Source: an uncultured bacterium
GTDB lineage: Bacteria; Bacillota; Clostridia; Oscillospirales; Butyricicoccaceae
Direction: 5' to 3'
Assembly (NCBI GenBank): GCA_905215125.1
Contig: CAJMOV010000136.1
Span: 1-5,796, forward strand
DNA: 5,796 nt
Shown: one piece after another, positions 1-5,503 of the stretch
How positions within the stretch are numbered: position 1 is the first letter of the stretch
Layout of the letters: each line of letters begins with the position of its first letter
Notes under the pieces: model-generated
Databases searched by the model: none
Told to the model about the DNA's origin: nothing
The model's input: only the letters and a program-made list of their open reading frames with translations
Translations under genes and position numbers: made by a program

Positions 1-55
1 GTGTCTTTTTCCTGCACTCTATTCACTCCGTTATGGATGTATTGGCATTTACTAT

Positions 56-84
56 AGTATAGCACAATTTTCCGCGGGTGGGAA
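56..84 (-). promoter_or_regulatory. Leftward sigma-A-type promoter with extended -10
   Basis: Read on the minus strand, TTCCCA (84-79; 4 of 6 to TTGACA) is followed after exactly 17 bases by TATACT (61-56; 5 of 6 to TATAAT). The -10 is preceded by TGC, giving the extended form TGnTATACT. The start of transcription would lie near position 49. About 20 bases further on there is GGAG (29-26) and, 8 bases later, a GTG at 17-15 that opens a frame (V Q E K D...) running off the window. This suggests that a leftward gene begins at or just beyond the edge, but only a few codons are visible, so I do not annotate it. The match is from base comparison only. Confidence 0.5.
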
Positions 85-117
85 TAGATAAGCGGATTGA
101 AAAAACGTACTCGTCCC

Positions 118-145
118 TTGTCTCTTTTTACCATTCTGTTATAAC
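118..145 (+). promoter_or_regulatory. Rightward sigma-A-type promoter with extended -10, ahead of the candidate RNA
   Basis: TTGTCT (118-123; 4 of 6 to TTGACA), a 16-base spacer and TATAAC (140-145; 5 of 6 to TATAAT) with TG at 137-138 form a TGnTATAAC extended -10. The predicted transcription start at about 152-153 coincides with the first base of the outermost stem of the structured segment that follows. No open reading frame with a ribosome binding site starts downstream on this strand before the opposing lysC gene, so the promoter would serve a non-coding transcript. It lies back-to-back with the leftward promoter at 56-84. Confidence 0.5.
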
Positions 146-151
146 GAAAAA

Positions 152-327
152 CGCGGGGATCCCGACGCCTCCCCAGCAGTCCGACGAATGACGGAGCAGC
201 AGGGCGGGCGCTTCCCGCCCGTGTACCGGGCTGTGCATTTGTGCCGCGGCAAATTCCGGCTTGTATTAAGCTGGCTCAAACAGTATACCATCCCCTCGGG
301 ACGCGCTGCTGTGACTGGCTTCCCCGC
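152..327 (+). ncRNA. Candidate structured non-coding RNA, 6S-like rod shape, class unassigned
   Basis: The segment folds into nested helices on the plus strand. They are 153-159 with 321-327 (GCGGGGA/TCCCCGC), 175-181 with 313-320 (7 pairs, G317 bulged), 197-202 with 306-311 (CAGCAG/CTGCTG), and 208-217 with 297-306 (9 pairs, one mismatch; C306 shared with the previous helix). Further in are 221-226 with 283-288 (GTGTAC/GTATAC) and two apical hairpins, 237-242/249-254 and 256-262/268-274. An alternative hairpin, GGGCGGG (202-208) with CCCGCCC (214-220), competes with the 208-217 helix. The wobble pairs G223-U286, G258-U272 and U242-G249 pair as G-U on the plus strand. On the minus strand they would be C-A mismatches. 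A promoter with the right start site precedes it. Length (about 175 nt), a closing stem and a long interrupted rod are reminiscent of 6S RNA, but I cannot match a conserved 6S sequence. It could also be another standalone small RNA or chance folding of GC-rich DNA. Confidence 0.45.
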
Positions 328-330
328 CTG

Positions 331-381
331 CAAAGCAAAGCCGCCCGCCGGGGGAGGAAAAGCCCGGCGGACGGCTATTTT
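331..381 (-). terminator. Rho-independent terminator of lysC, possibly also ending the opposing RNA
   Basis: A 13-pair stem joins 340-352 (GCCGCCCGCCGGG) to 363-375 (CCCGGCGGACGGC) around a 10-base loop. It lies 17 bases past the lysC stop codon. Read leftward it is followed by TTTGCTTTG (339-331). Positions 344/371 form a G-U wobble in the leftward transcript but a C-A mismatch in the rightward one, so it is best built for lysC. Read rightward it is followed by TATTTTA (376-382), so it could also stop the candidate RNA at 152-327, less efficiently. Confidence 0.75.
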
Positions 382-392
382 ACCATGATCAC

Positions 393-860
393 CTAAAAAA
401 AGGCGTCGTGAACGGCGATAAACGCGCGATCGGCGTCTGCTTCAGAGACAATGACGGAGATCTTGATTTCACTGGTCGTTATGCAGTGCAGATTGATGTC
501 CTGCTTATACAGGGCTTCAAACATCTGGGCGGCAATGCCGAAGCGGGACGCCATACCGGCGCCGACGATGGAGATTTTGCACACATGCTCGTCGACGGTC
601 ATGCTTTCAAAGCCCAGAGCCGTTTTATTTTCGACCAGCACCTCCACCGTGCGGTCGACGGCGCTGCGCGGCACCGAAAAGGTCATGCCGCTTTTGCCCC
701 CTTCGGCCGGCGGCTGCAAAATGATGTCCACATTGATCTTCTCCCCACTCAGCAGGGCCATGACCCGCCAGGCGTTGCCCGGACGGTCGTTCATCCCTTC
801 CAGCCGCACAAGGGCGACGTTTTGGTCGCGGGCGACGCCGCTGACATTTCTCTGTTCCAT
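393..860 (-). CDS. lysC: Aspartokinase beta subunit from an internal in-frame start in lysC
   Basis: Codon 245 of lysC is an ATG at 860-858. It is preceded by AGGGAGGTAGGT (872-861), a very strong Shine-Dalgarno sequence with GGGAGG 5 bases before the ATG. Translation from here would give a 155-residue protein starting MEQRNVSGVARDQNVAL, containing only the two ACT domains. In Bacillus subtilis aspartokinase II, the same gene yields the alpha subunit and a beta subunit made from an internal start at about codon 246, and the two form an alpha2-beta2 enzyme. The position agrees almost to the codon. The site and spacing are seen directly; that it is used here is inferred from the family. The segment encodes linker residues (REVGMEQ) where the Shine-Dalgarno codons would not otherwise be required. 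Confidence 0.7.
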   Translation of the reverse strand: MEQRNVSGVARDQNVALVRLEGMNDRPGNAWRVMALLSGEKINVDIILQPPAEGGKSGMTFSVPRSAVDRTVEVLVENKTALGFESMTVDEHVCKISIVGAGMASRFGIAAQMFEALYKQDINLHCITTSEIKISVIVSEADADRAFIAVHDAFF

Positions 861-1592
861 ACCTACCTCCCTGACCCTTGTTCCCGGCCGACCGGCAAAG
901 CTGCTGAGCACTTCCAGCTGAACGCCGAACCGCTTTGCCATCTCAACGGAGCGGTTGTGCAGGACCTGCGCCCCGAGCGACGCCAGCTCGAGCATCTCAT
1001 CATAATCAATCTCGTAATGCTTGACGGCACTGCGCACAACGCGGGGATCTGCGGAATAAACGCCGTCAACATCGGTATAAATGCGGCAGACATCAGCCTT
1101 CAGCGCGGCGGCAAGGGCGACGGCCGTCGTATCCGATCCCCCGCGGCCGATGGTCGTGATATCGTTTTTTGCAGTGACGCCTTGGAACCCCGCGACGATG
1201 ACAACCCTTCCGGCCTCCAGCTCCTGCCGAATCCTCGTAGTGTCCACATGCTCAATGCGGGCGCGGCCGTGCATCTGGTCGGTATGTACCCCGGCCTGCC
1301 ACCCGCACAGCGATACGGCGGGGATCCCCATACCCATCAGCGTCATGGCGACAAGCGCCATCGAAATCTGCTCGCCTGTCGACAGCAGGACGTCCATCTC
1401 GCGTTCGCTGACATTGGTTCCGATTTCCGCCGCCTTTTCAACGAGATAATCGGTCGTATCTCCCTGTGCCGATACGACGACGACAACCTGGTTTTCCTTT
1501 TTATATGCAGACGCGATAATTTCTGCGGCATTGCGCAGCCTTTGGAGATCTGCGAGGGACGAGCCCCCGAACTTCTCTACAATCAACGCCAT
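393..1592 (-). CDS. lysC: Aspartate kinase (aspartokinase), lysine-type with two ACT domains
   Basis: This enzyme phosphorylates L-aspartate with ATP to aspartyl-4-phosphate. That is the first step of the pathway to lysine, diaminopimelate (for the cell wall and spore dipicolinate), methionine and threonine. The 399-residue protein has the amino acid kinase fold first: KFGGSS at 7-12, STGEQ at 71-75, GRGGSDTTA at 149-157 and YTDVDGVYSADPR at 172-184. Two regulatory ACT domains follow at about 258-325 and 336-399, with DRPG at 269-272, INVDIILQ at 286-293 and ITTSEIKIS at 371-379. Size and order match the Bacillus LysC/aspartokinase II class (about 400 residues) rather than fused aspartokinase-homoserine dehydrogenases. 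I chose ATG 1592 because GGTGGAGG sits 8 bases upstream. A GTG five codons earlier lies inside that ribosome binding site. It is a single gene, divergent from ytvI, with its own terminator. Feedback inhibition by lysine, alone or with threonine, is expected from the family; the effector cannot be read from sequence. Confidence 0.95.
   Translation of the reverse strand: MALIVEKFGGSSLADLQRLRNAAEIIASAYKKENQVVVVVSAQGDTTDYLVEKAAEIGTNVSEREMDVLLSTGEQISMALVAMTLMGMGIPAVSLCGWQAGVHTDQMHGRARIEHVDTTRIRQELEAGRVVIVAGFQGVTAKNDITTIGRGGSDTTAVALAAALKADVCRIYTDVDGVYSADPRVVRSAVKHYEIDYDEMLELASLGAQVLHNRSVEMAKRFGVQLEVLSSFAGRPGTRVREVGMEQRNVSGVARDQNVALVRLEGMNDRPGNAWRVMALLSGEKINVDIILQPPAEGGKSGMTFSVPRSAVDRTVEVLVENKTALGFESMTVDEHVCKISIVGAGMASRFGIAAQMFEALYKQDINLHCITTSEIKISVIVSEADADRAFIAVHDAFF
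862..872 (-). promoter_or_regulatory. Internal ribosome binding site for the aspartokinase beta subunit
   Basis: On the minus strand 872-862 reads AGGGAGGTAGG, immediately ahead of the in-frame ATG at 860. The GGGAGG core is as close to the 16S rRNA complement as the sites in front of the full-length genes in this window, such as GGTGGAGG for lysC itself and GGGAGG for ftsZ. It encodes arginine-glutamate-valine-glycine in the linker between the kinase domain and the first ACT domain. Confidence 0.7.
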
Positions 1593-1672
1593 TTTTATAC
1601 CCTCCACCTGTTGCTTGCATACCCCATACTATGCGCCGGGGCGGCGCCGCGCCAGCGCGCGTGAAAAAAAGC

Positions 1673-1709
1673 TGTTAAAGCGGCCCTTCTTGGTGTATAA
1701 TATATTTTG
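1673..1709 (+). promoter_or_regulatory. Probable promoter of the ytvI-MATE operon
   Basis: The only AT-rich patch in the 169-base divergent gap contains a perfect TATAAT (1696-1701), overlapping TATATT (1701-1706). No good -35 is seen at 16-18 bases: TGTTAA (1673-1678) is the 17-base candidate and matches poorly. The transcript would start near 1708, giving a leader of about 54 bases. Read the other way, the same patch offers TATTAT/TATATT, so it may also help transcribe lysC. A sporulation sigma factor is conceivable for ytvI, but I could not find a convincing consensus. Confidence 0.4.
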
Positions 1710-1761
1710 TCCGGTCTGTCGGGGGCTTTCCCGCTCATCCTTGCCCAATGGGAGATATTGC

Positions 1762-2835
1762 ATGCGCCTGCACGAAAACAAGCATGTCAGCTTTTTTCTC
1801 TGTGTCCTTTACATCATATTATTCGCCGGGGCGGGGTATTTGTTCTTCAGACATCTTTTCCCCCTGCTGCTGCCCCTGCTCGCGGCTTATGTTCTGGCCC
1901 AAATTATCTCCCGCCCGCTTGACTGGCTGAGTGAAAAGACGCCCGTACCGCGCAAGGCCCTTGCTTTGGTTCTGACGCTTTTGTGCGTCACCACGGCAGG
2001 CGCGCTTGTCGGCTTTGTCCTGTACAGAGCAGTTGTCGAAATCTCCCAGCTTGCGTATAGCCTGCCCGGCTTTCTGGAAGGCCTGCCGGAAAAGCTGAGC
2101 GGCGTACAGGCCTTTTTGTCCCGGCTTGCAGCGCGGCTGCCCGGCTTTATGTCCGATGCGCCGCTGTTCGACGTCAGAAGCTGGCTTTCTTCCCTGTCTC
2201 TGCCGCAAATTGACGTTGGCGTTCTGTGGGCGCGCCTGTCACAGATGATGTCGTCCTTTCCCGGCGCCATGTTCACCGTCATTTTCATCTTTGTCTCCAC
2301 TTATTTTCTCGCGTGCGAACGCGTTGCCATCAATGCGTTCCTGCACAGACAAATGAGTGCCAGGGCCATCATTGCCGTCGAGCGCACGCGGCTTTTTCTG
2401 CACGAGTCACTCTTCAAGTGGCTAAAGGCGCAGGGAATTCTCATCAGCATCACCTTTTTGCAGCTGCTGGCGGGGTTTCTGCTCATGCGGCAGCCCTACG
2501 CTCTTGTGCTCGCCTTTGTTATCGCCGCCGTCGACGCGCTGCCCATCCTGGGAACGGGCACCGTCCTTGTGCCGTGGGCCGCCGTTTGCCTGCTGACTGG
2601 CGACGTGCGCCAGGGCGTGTCCCTGGCCGTATTGTTTGCCGTGCTGATAGCCGTGCGCAACGTCGTTGAACCGCGCATTGTCGGCGGCCAGCTGGGACTT
2701 GACCCTTTTGTCGCGCTGCTGTGCCTGTATTTCGGCTTCCGCCTGGCGGGAGTGGGCGGTATGTTCGCCCTCCCGGTGCTGATGCTGATCCTGCTCAAGC
2801 TGCACGAATGGGAATATATCAAAATCTGGAAGTAA
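1762..2835 (+). CDS. ytvI: YtvI-type sporulation integral membrane protein (AI-2E transporter/PerM superfamily)
   Basis: The 357-residue protein is a polytopic membrane protein of the AI-2E/PerM family. YtvI members are conserved in endospore formers, but their molecular function is not known; family relatives transport autoinducer-2 or act as sodium/proton antiporters. Hydrophobic segments lie at about 10-29, 33-50, 65-90, 166-184, 222-240, 244-272, 285-298 and 311-345. A large soluble region (about 91-165) lies between the third and fourth, as is usual in the family. The strongest signatures are DALPILGTGTVLVPWA (258-273), then RNVVEPRIVGGQLGLDP (299-315) and FGFRLAGVGGMFALP (324-338). I chose ATG 1762 because GGGAGA (1750-1755) lies 6 bases upstream and the membrane protein begins there. 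The frame is open for 77 more codons upstream, but that part is polar, overlaps the lysC start and the promoter patch, and has no family resemblance. The next gene follows after 16 bases, so the two are probably co-transcribed. Confidence 0.88.
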   Translation: MRLHENKHVSFFLCVLYIILFAGAGYLFFRHLFPLLLPLLAAYVLAQIISRPLDWLSEKTPVPRKALALVLTLLCVTTAGALVGFVLYRAVVEISQLAYSLPGFLEGLPEKLSGVQAFLSRLAARLPGFMSDAPLFDVRSWLSSLSLPQIDVGVLWARLSQMMSSFPGAMFTVIFIFVSTYFLACERVAINAFLHRQMSARAIIAVERTRLFLHESLFKWLKAQGILISITFLQLLAGFLLMRQPYALVLAFVIAAVDALPILGTGTVLVPWAAVCLLTGDVRQGVSLAVLFAVLIAVRNVVEPRIVGGQLGLDPFVALLCLYFGFRLAGVGGMFALPVLMLILLKLHEWEYIKIWK

Positions 2836-2851
2836 GGAAGGTGGTCATGCT

Positions 2852-4234
2852 ATGACGCAAAACAAACGCCCTGTAAACAGCATCACCGAAGGGGTGATTT
2901 GGAAGCAGCTGCTGATCTTCTTTTTCCCTATTCTGCTGGGTACCTTCTTCCAGCAGCTGTACAACACGGCCGACGCCATGATTGTCGGCCGCTTTGTTGG
3001 TAAAGAAGCGCTGTCGGCTGTCGGCGGCACTACAAGCACCATTATCAACCTGCTCATTGGCTTTTTCGTTGGCCTGAGCTCAGGCGCCACGGTCATTATA
3101 TCACAATTTTTCGGCGCGCGCGAGCGGGAAAATGTTCAGCGCGCTGTACATACGGCCGTTGCCCTAGCCATTACGGGAGGGCTTATCCTGACCGTGCTGG
3201 GCATACTTCTTGCACCGTGGATGCTGGGGCTGCTCAACACCCCTGATGACGTCATGGGACATGCCCAGACCTATCTGCGCATATACTTTGCCGGTACTGT
3301 CGGCAATCTTATCTTCAACATCGGCAGCGGCATCCTTCGCGCTGTCGGCGACAGCAAGCGGCCACTCTACATCCTGATGGCCTGTACCGGCGTCAATATC
3401 GTGCTTGACCTGTTCTTTATCTATGTATGCAAAATGGGGGTTGCAGGTGCAGGCGTGGCCACTATTCTCAGCCAGCTTATTTCCGCCGTTCTTGTCCTTT
3501 TGCTGATGGCGCGCGCGGGAGAGGATCTGCGCATCAAGCCGCGCAGCGTCAGGCTTCACCGCGATTTGCTGGGCCGCATCTTCCGCATTGGCTTGCCTGC
3601 TGGGCTGCAGTCGGTCGCCTATTCCTTTTCCAACATGATCATCCAGTCCAGCGTCAACACCTTTGGCACAGACATCATGGCCGGCTGGACCGTCTATGGT
3701 AAGATCGACGGTATTTTCTGGATGATGATGAGCGCTTTTGGCATCGCTATCACAACCTTTGTCGGGCAAAACTACGGCGCACGGCAGTATGCCCGTGTAA
3801 AAAAAGGCATCAACGTCTGCCTGGGCATCTCTTTTGGCGCTACCATCGCTATGTCGCTGCTCATCTTCTTCGGCGGCCGGTTTGTTATACAGCTTTTTAC
3901 CGACGACGCTACCGTCATGGCGACAAGCCAGTCCATCATCCGCTATATGGTGCCCTATTTTGTCACCTATGTCTGCATTGAAATCCTTTCGGGCGCTTTG
4001 CGCGGATCGGGCGATTCGCTGCGCCCCATGCTGCTTACCATCCTCGGCGTCTGCGGCGTCCGCGTGGCATGGATTTGGGTCGTTGTCCCCATCATGCAGA
4101 CCTTCGAGTCGGTTATGATCAGCTATCCTGTCAGCTGGACGCTGACCTCTATCCTCTTCGTCGTTTATTACAAGTGGCTGAGCGCATTGCGAAGCCTCAA
4201 TGTCGACATGCCGCTGCCCAAGGCGGCAGAGTAA
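2852..4234 (+). CDS. MATE-family efflux transporter
   Basis: The 460-residue protein is a multidrug and toxic compound extrusion (MATE) exporter. The family expels cationic drugs or metabolites across the cytoplasmic membrane using a sodium or proton gradient. It is full length (family about 440-480) with about 12 membrane helices in two homologous halves. The duplication shows directly: ISQFFGARERENVQRAV (83-99) matches VGQNYGARQYARVKKGI (304-320), and GILRAVGDSKRPL (160-172) matches GALRGSGDSLRPM (381-393). Other typical pieces are FQQLYNTADAMIVGRFVG (33-50) and RIGLPAGLQSVAYSFSN (245-261). The start at 2852 has AAGGTGG (2838-2844) 7 bases upstream. An ATG at 2847 reads only two codons to a stop. 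It is the second gene after ytvI and is closed by the terminator at 4238-4277. Substrate cannot be told from sequence. Clostridial genomes often hold many such paralogues, so I give no symbol. Nothing suggests damage. Confidence 0.93.
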   Translation: MTQNKRPVNSITEGVIWKQLLIFFFPILLGTFFQQLYNTADAMIVGRFVGKEALSAVGGTTSTIINLLIGFFVGLSSGATVIISQFFGARERENVQRAVHTAVALAITGGLILTVLGILLAPWMLGLLNTPDDVMGHAQTYLRIYFAGTVGNLIFNIGSGILRAVGDSKRPLYILMACTGVNIVLDLFFIYVCKMGVAGAGVATILSQLISAVLVLLLMARAGEDLRIKPRSVRLHRDLLGRIFRIGLPAGLQSVAYSFSNMIIQSSVNTFGTDIMAGWTVYGKIDGIFWMMMSAFGIAITTFVGQNYGARQYARVKKGINVCLGISFGATIAMSLLIFFGGRFVIQLFTDDATVMATSQSIIRYMVPYFVTYVCIEILSGALRGSGDSLRPMLLTILGVCGVRVAWIWVVVPIMQTFESVMISYPVSWTLTSILFVVYYKWLSALRSLNVDMPLPKAAE

Positions 4235-4237
4235 GCT

Positions 4238-4277
4238 CAATAAAAAACCACCCGCCTCGGCGGGTGGTTTTTTATTG
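4238..4277 (+). terminator. Bidirectional Rho-independent terminator between converging operons
   Basis: Positions 4238-4255 and 4260-4277 are perfectly complementary (18 pairs) around the loop CTCG (4256-4259). The GC core CCACCCGC/GCGGGTGG (4248-4255/4260-4267) is flanked by AAAAAA (4242-4247) and TTTTTT (4268-4273). Either transcript therefore ends in a GC stem followed by six U. It begins 3 bases after the MATE stop codon and lies 17 bases past the ftsZ stop codon on the other strand, so it serves both operons. Confidence 0.95.
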
Positions 4278-4294
4278 GCTGTACCCTTTAAAAA

Positions 4295-5473
4295 TCAGGT
4301 GCGGTTTTTGAAAATTTTCATGATGTCATCAAACAATTCGTCACTGCCGCGGTTTTCCGGCGCAGACGGGCGCGGCTGGGGCGCCGGGGCTGCCTTGGCC
4401 TGTTCGCCCGCCTGATGAGCGGATGAAGCGCCGACGCCGACCGTCTCCTTGGCGGGCTGGCCCATCGCCTCCGCCGGCTTTGCACCGCTGAAAAGGCCCT
4501 CGGGCGGCAGGGTCGGCTTATCGTCAAAGCCCGTCGCGATGACGGTAATGTGCATTTCATCATCAAGCTCATCATCAATGGCCGCGCCAAAGATGATGTG
4601 CGCGTCAGGGTGGGCCGCTTCACGGATCATCTGGGCGGCGTCGTCGACCTCTTCCAACCCGATGTCGGGAGAGCCGGTGACGTTGACCAACAGGCCGCGC
4701 GCGCCGTCAATCGACGTTTCGAGCAGCGGGCTCTGTATGGCCATGCGGGCCGCTTCGGTCGCCTTTTCCTTGCCGCTGGCACGGCCGACGCCCATATGGG
4801 TGTAACCCGCGTTGCGCATAACGGTGCAGATATCGGCAAAGTCCAGGTTGATAAGTCCAGGGACGGTAATCAGCTCGCTGATGCCCTGCACCGCTTGGCG
4901 CAGGACGTTATCGGCCACTTCAAAAGCGTTCTTCAGCGTAATTTTCTGCTCGCTGACATACTTGAGCCGCTCGTTAGGGACAACGACCAGAGCGTCAACC
5001 TTCTCCCGCAGCTCGGCAATGCCGTTGTCAGCCTGTTCAATGCGACGCTTGCCCTCGTATGTAAAGGGGCGGGTGACGACGCCGACAGTCAATATGCCCA
5101 TATCCTTGGCGATCTGCGCCACGACAGGCGCGCCGCCTGTGCCCGTGCCGCCGCCCATACCAGCGGTGATAAAGACCATCTGGGTGCCTTCCAGGATTTT
5201 TCGGATTTCATCCTCGCTTTCCTGGGCTGCCTTCCGGCCGACCTCCGGGTTGGAGCCTGCGCCAAGGCCGTTTGTCAGCTTGGCGCCCAGCTGCAGCTTG
5301 ACAGTAGCCGCGGAAAAATTAAGCACCTGCTTGTCCGTATTGACGGCGATATAGTCGACCCCGCGGATGCCGCTGGCAATCATGCGGTTGATGGCGTTTC
5401 CGCCGCCGCCGCCGATGCCGATAACTTTAATATTGACGGGGACATCCCCGCCGTTTTCAAAGGCAAAGTTCAT
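4295..5473 (-). CDS. ftsZ: Cell division protein FtsZ (tubulin-like GTPase)
   Basis: FtsZ polymerises with GTP into the Z ring at midcell (and at the polar septum in sporulation) and recruits the division machinery. The 392-residue protein has all core elements: IGIGGGGGNAINRM (18-31), AVNTD (43-47), GAGSNPEVGR (71-80), the tubulin signature GMGGGTGTG (105-113), PNERL (166-170), and the T7 loop NLDFAD (209-214) with its catalytic aspartates D211 and D214. The C-terminal domain ends near 316. A proline/alanine-rich linker (about 317-376) and a short tail follow. The tail reads SDELFDDIMKIFKNRT (377-392), acidic then basic, and lacks the usual IPxFLR-like motif that binds FtsA and SepF. The ATG at 5473 has GGGAGG 6 bases upstream. 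It follows ftsQ by 30 bases with no promoter apparent between them, so it is probably transcribed from further upstream. It is the last gene of its operon. Confidence 0.97.
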   Translation of the reverse strand: MNFAFENGGDVPVNIKVIGIGGGGGNAINRMIASGIRGVDYIAVNTDKQVLNFSAATVKLQLGAKLTNGLGAGSNPEVGRKAAQESEDEIRKILEGTQMVFITAGMGGGTGTGGAPVVAQIAKDMGILTVGVVTRPFTYEGKRRIEQADNGIAELREKVDALVVVPNERLKYVSEQKITLKNAFEVADNVLRQAVQGISELITVPGLINLDFADICTVMRNAGYTHMGVGRASGKEKATEAARMAIQSPLLETSIDGARGLLVNVTGSPDIGLEEVDDAAQMIREAAHPDAHIIFGAAIDDELDDEMHITVIATGFDDKPTLPPEGLFSGAKPAEAMGQPAKETVGVGASSAHQAGEQAKAAPAPQPRPSAPENRGSDELFDDIMKIFKNRT

Positions 5474-5503
5474 ATTGACCTCCCGGTATATCGTAGACTT
5501 CTT

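Noticed and set aside
152..161. CGCGGGGATC repeated near 1040 and a similar string near 1318
   Set aside because: Short GC-rich coincidences, two of them inside lysC codons, with no regular spacing or extended similarity.
139..388. Small open frames on both strands between the promoters and lysC (64 and 66 codons)
   Set aside because: No Shine-Dalgarno sequence and no recognisable protein. The segment is better explained by RNA structure and a terminator.
1625..1632. CATACTAT, resembling a sigma-E -10 for ytvI
   Set aside because: No matching -35 lies at the expected distance. The perfect TATAAT at 1696 is nearer the gene, so the match is probably chance.
408..1664. Long open frame (418 codons) opposite lysC on the plus strand
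   Set aside because: It is an antisense shadow of a GC-rich gene. It has no ribosome binding site, is rich in H, D, R and G, and resembles no known domain.
1531..1761. 77-codon N-terminal extension of ytvI
   Set aside because: It overlaps the lysC start and the TATAAT patch and has no family similarity. ATG 1762 has a good ribosome binding site directly ahead of the first membrane helix.
1593..1761. Lysine riboswitch (L-box) upstream of lysC
   Set aside because: The gap of 169 bases is too short for an L-box with its expression platform. I see none of its conserved core and no attenuator hairpin before the lysC ribosome binding site.
3164..4240. Long open frame (358 codons) opposite the MATE gene on the minus strand
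   Set aside because: It reads as H/D/A/K-rich low-complexity protein, runs through the terminator, and has no start signals. It is a shadow of the transporter gene.
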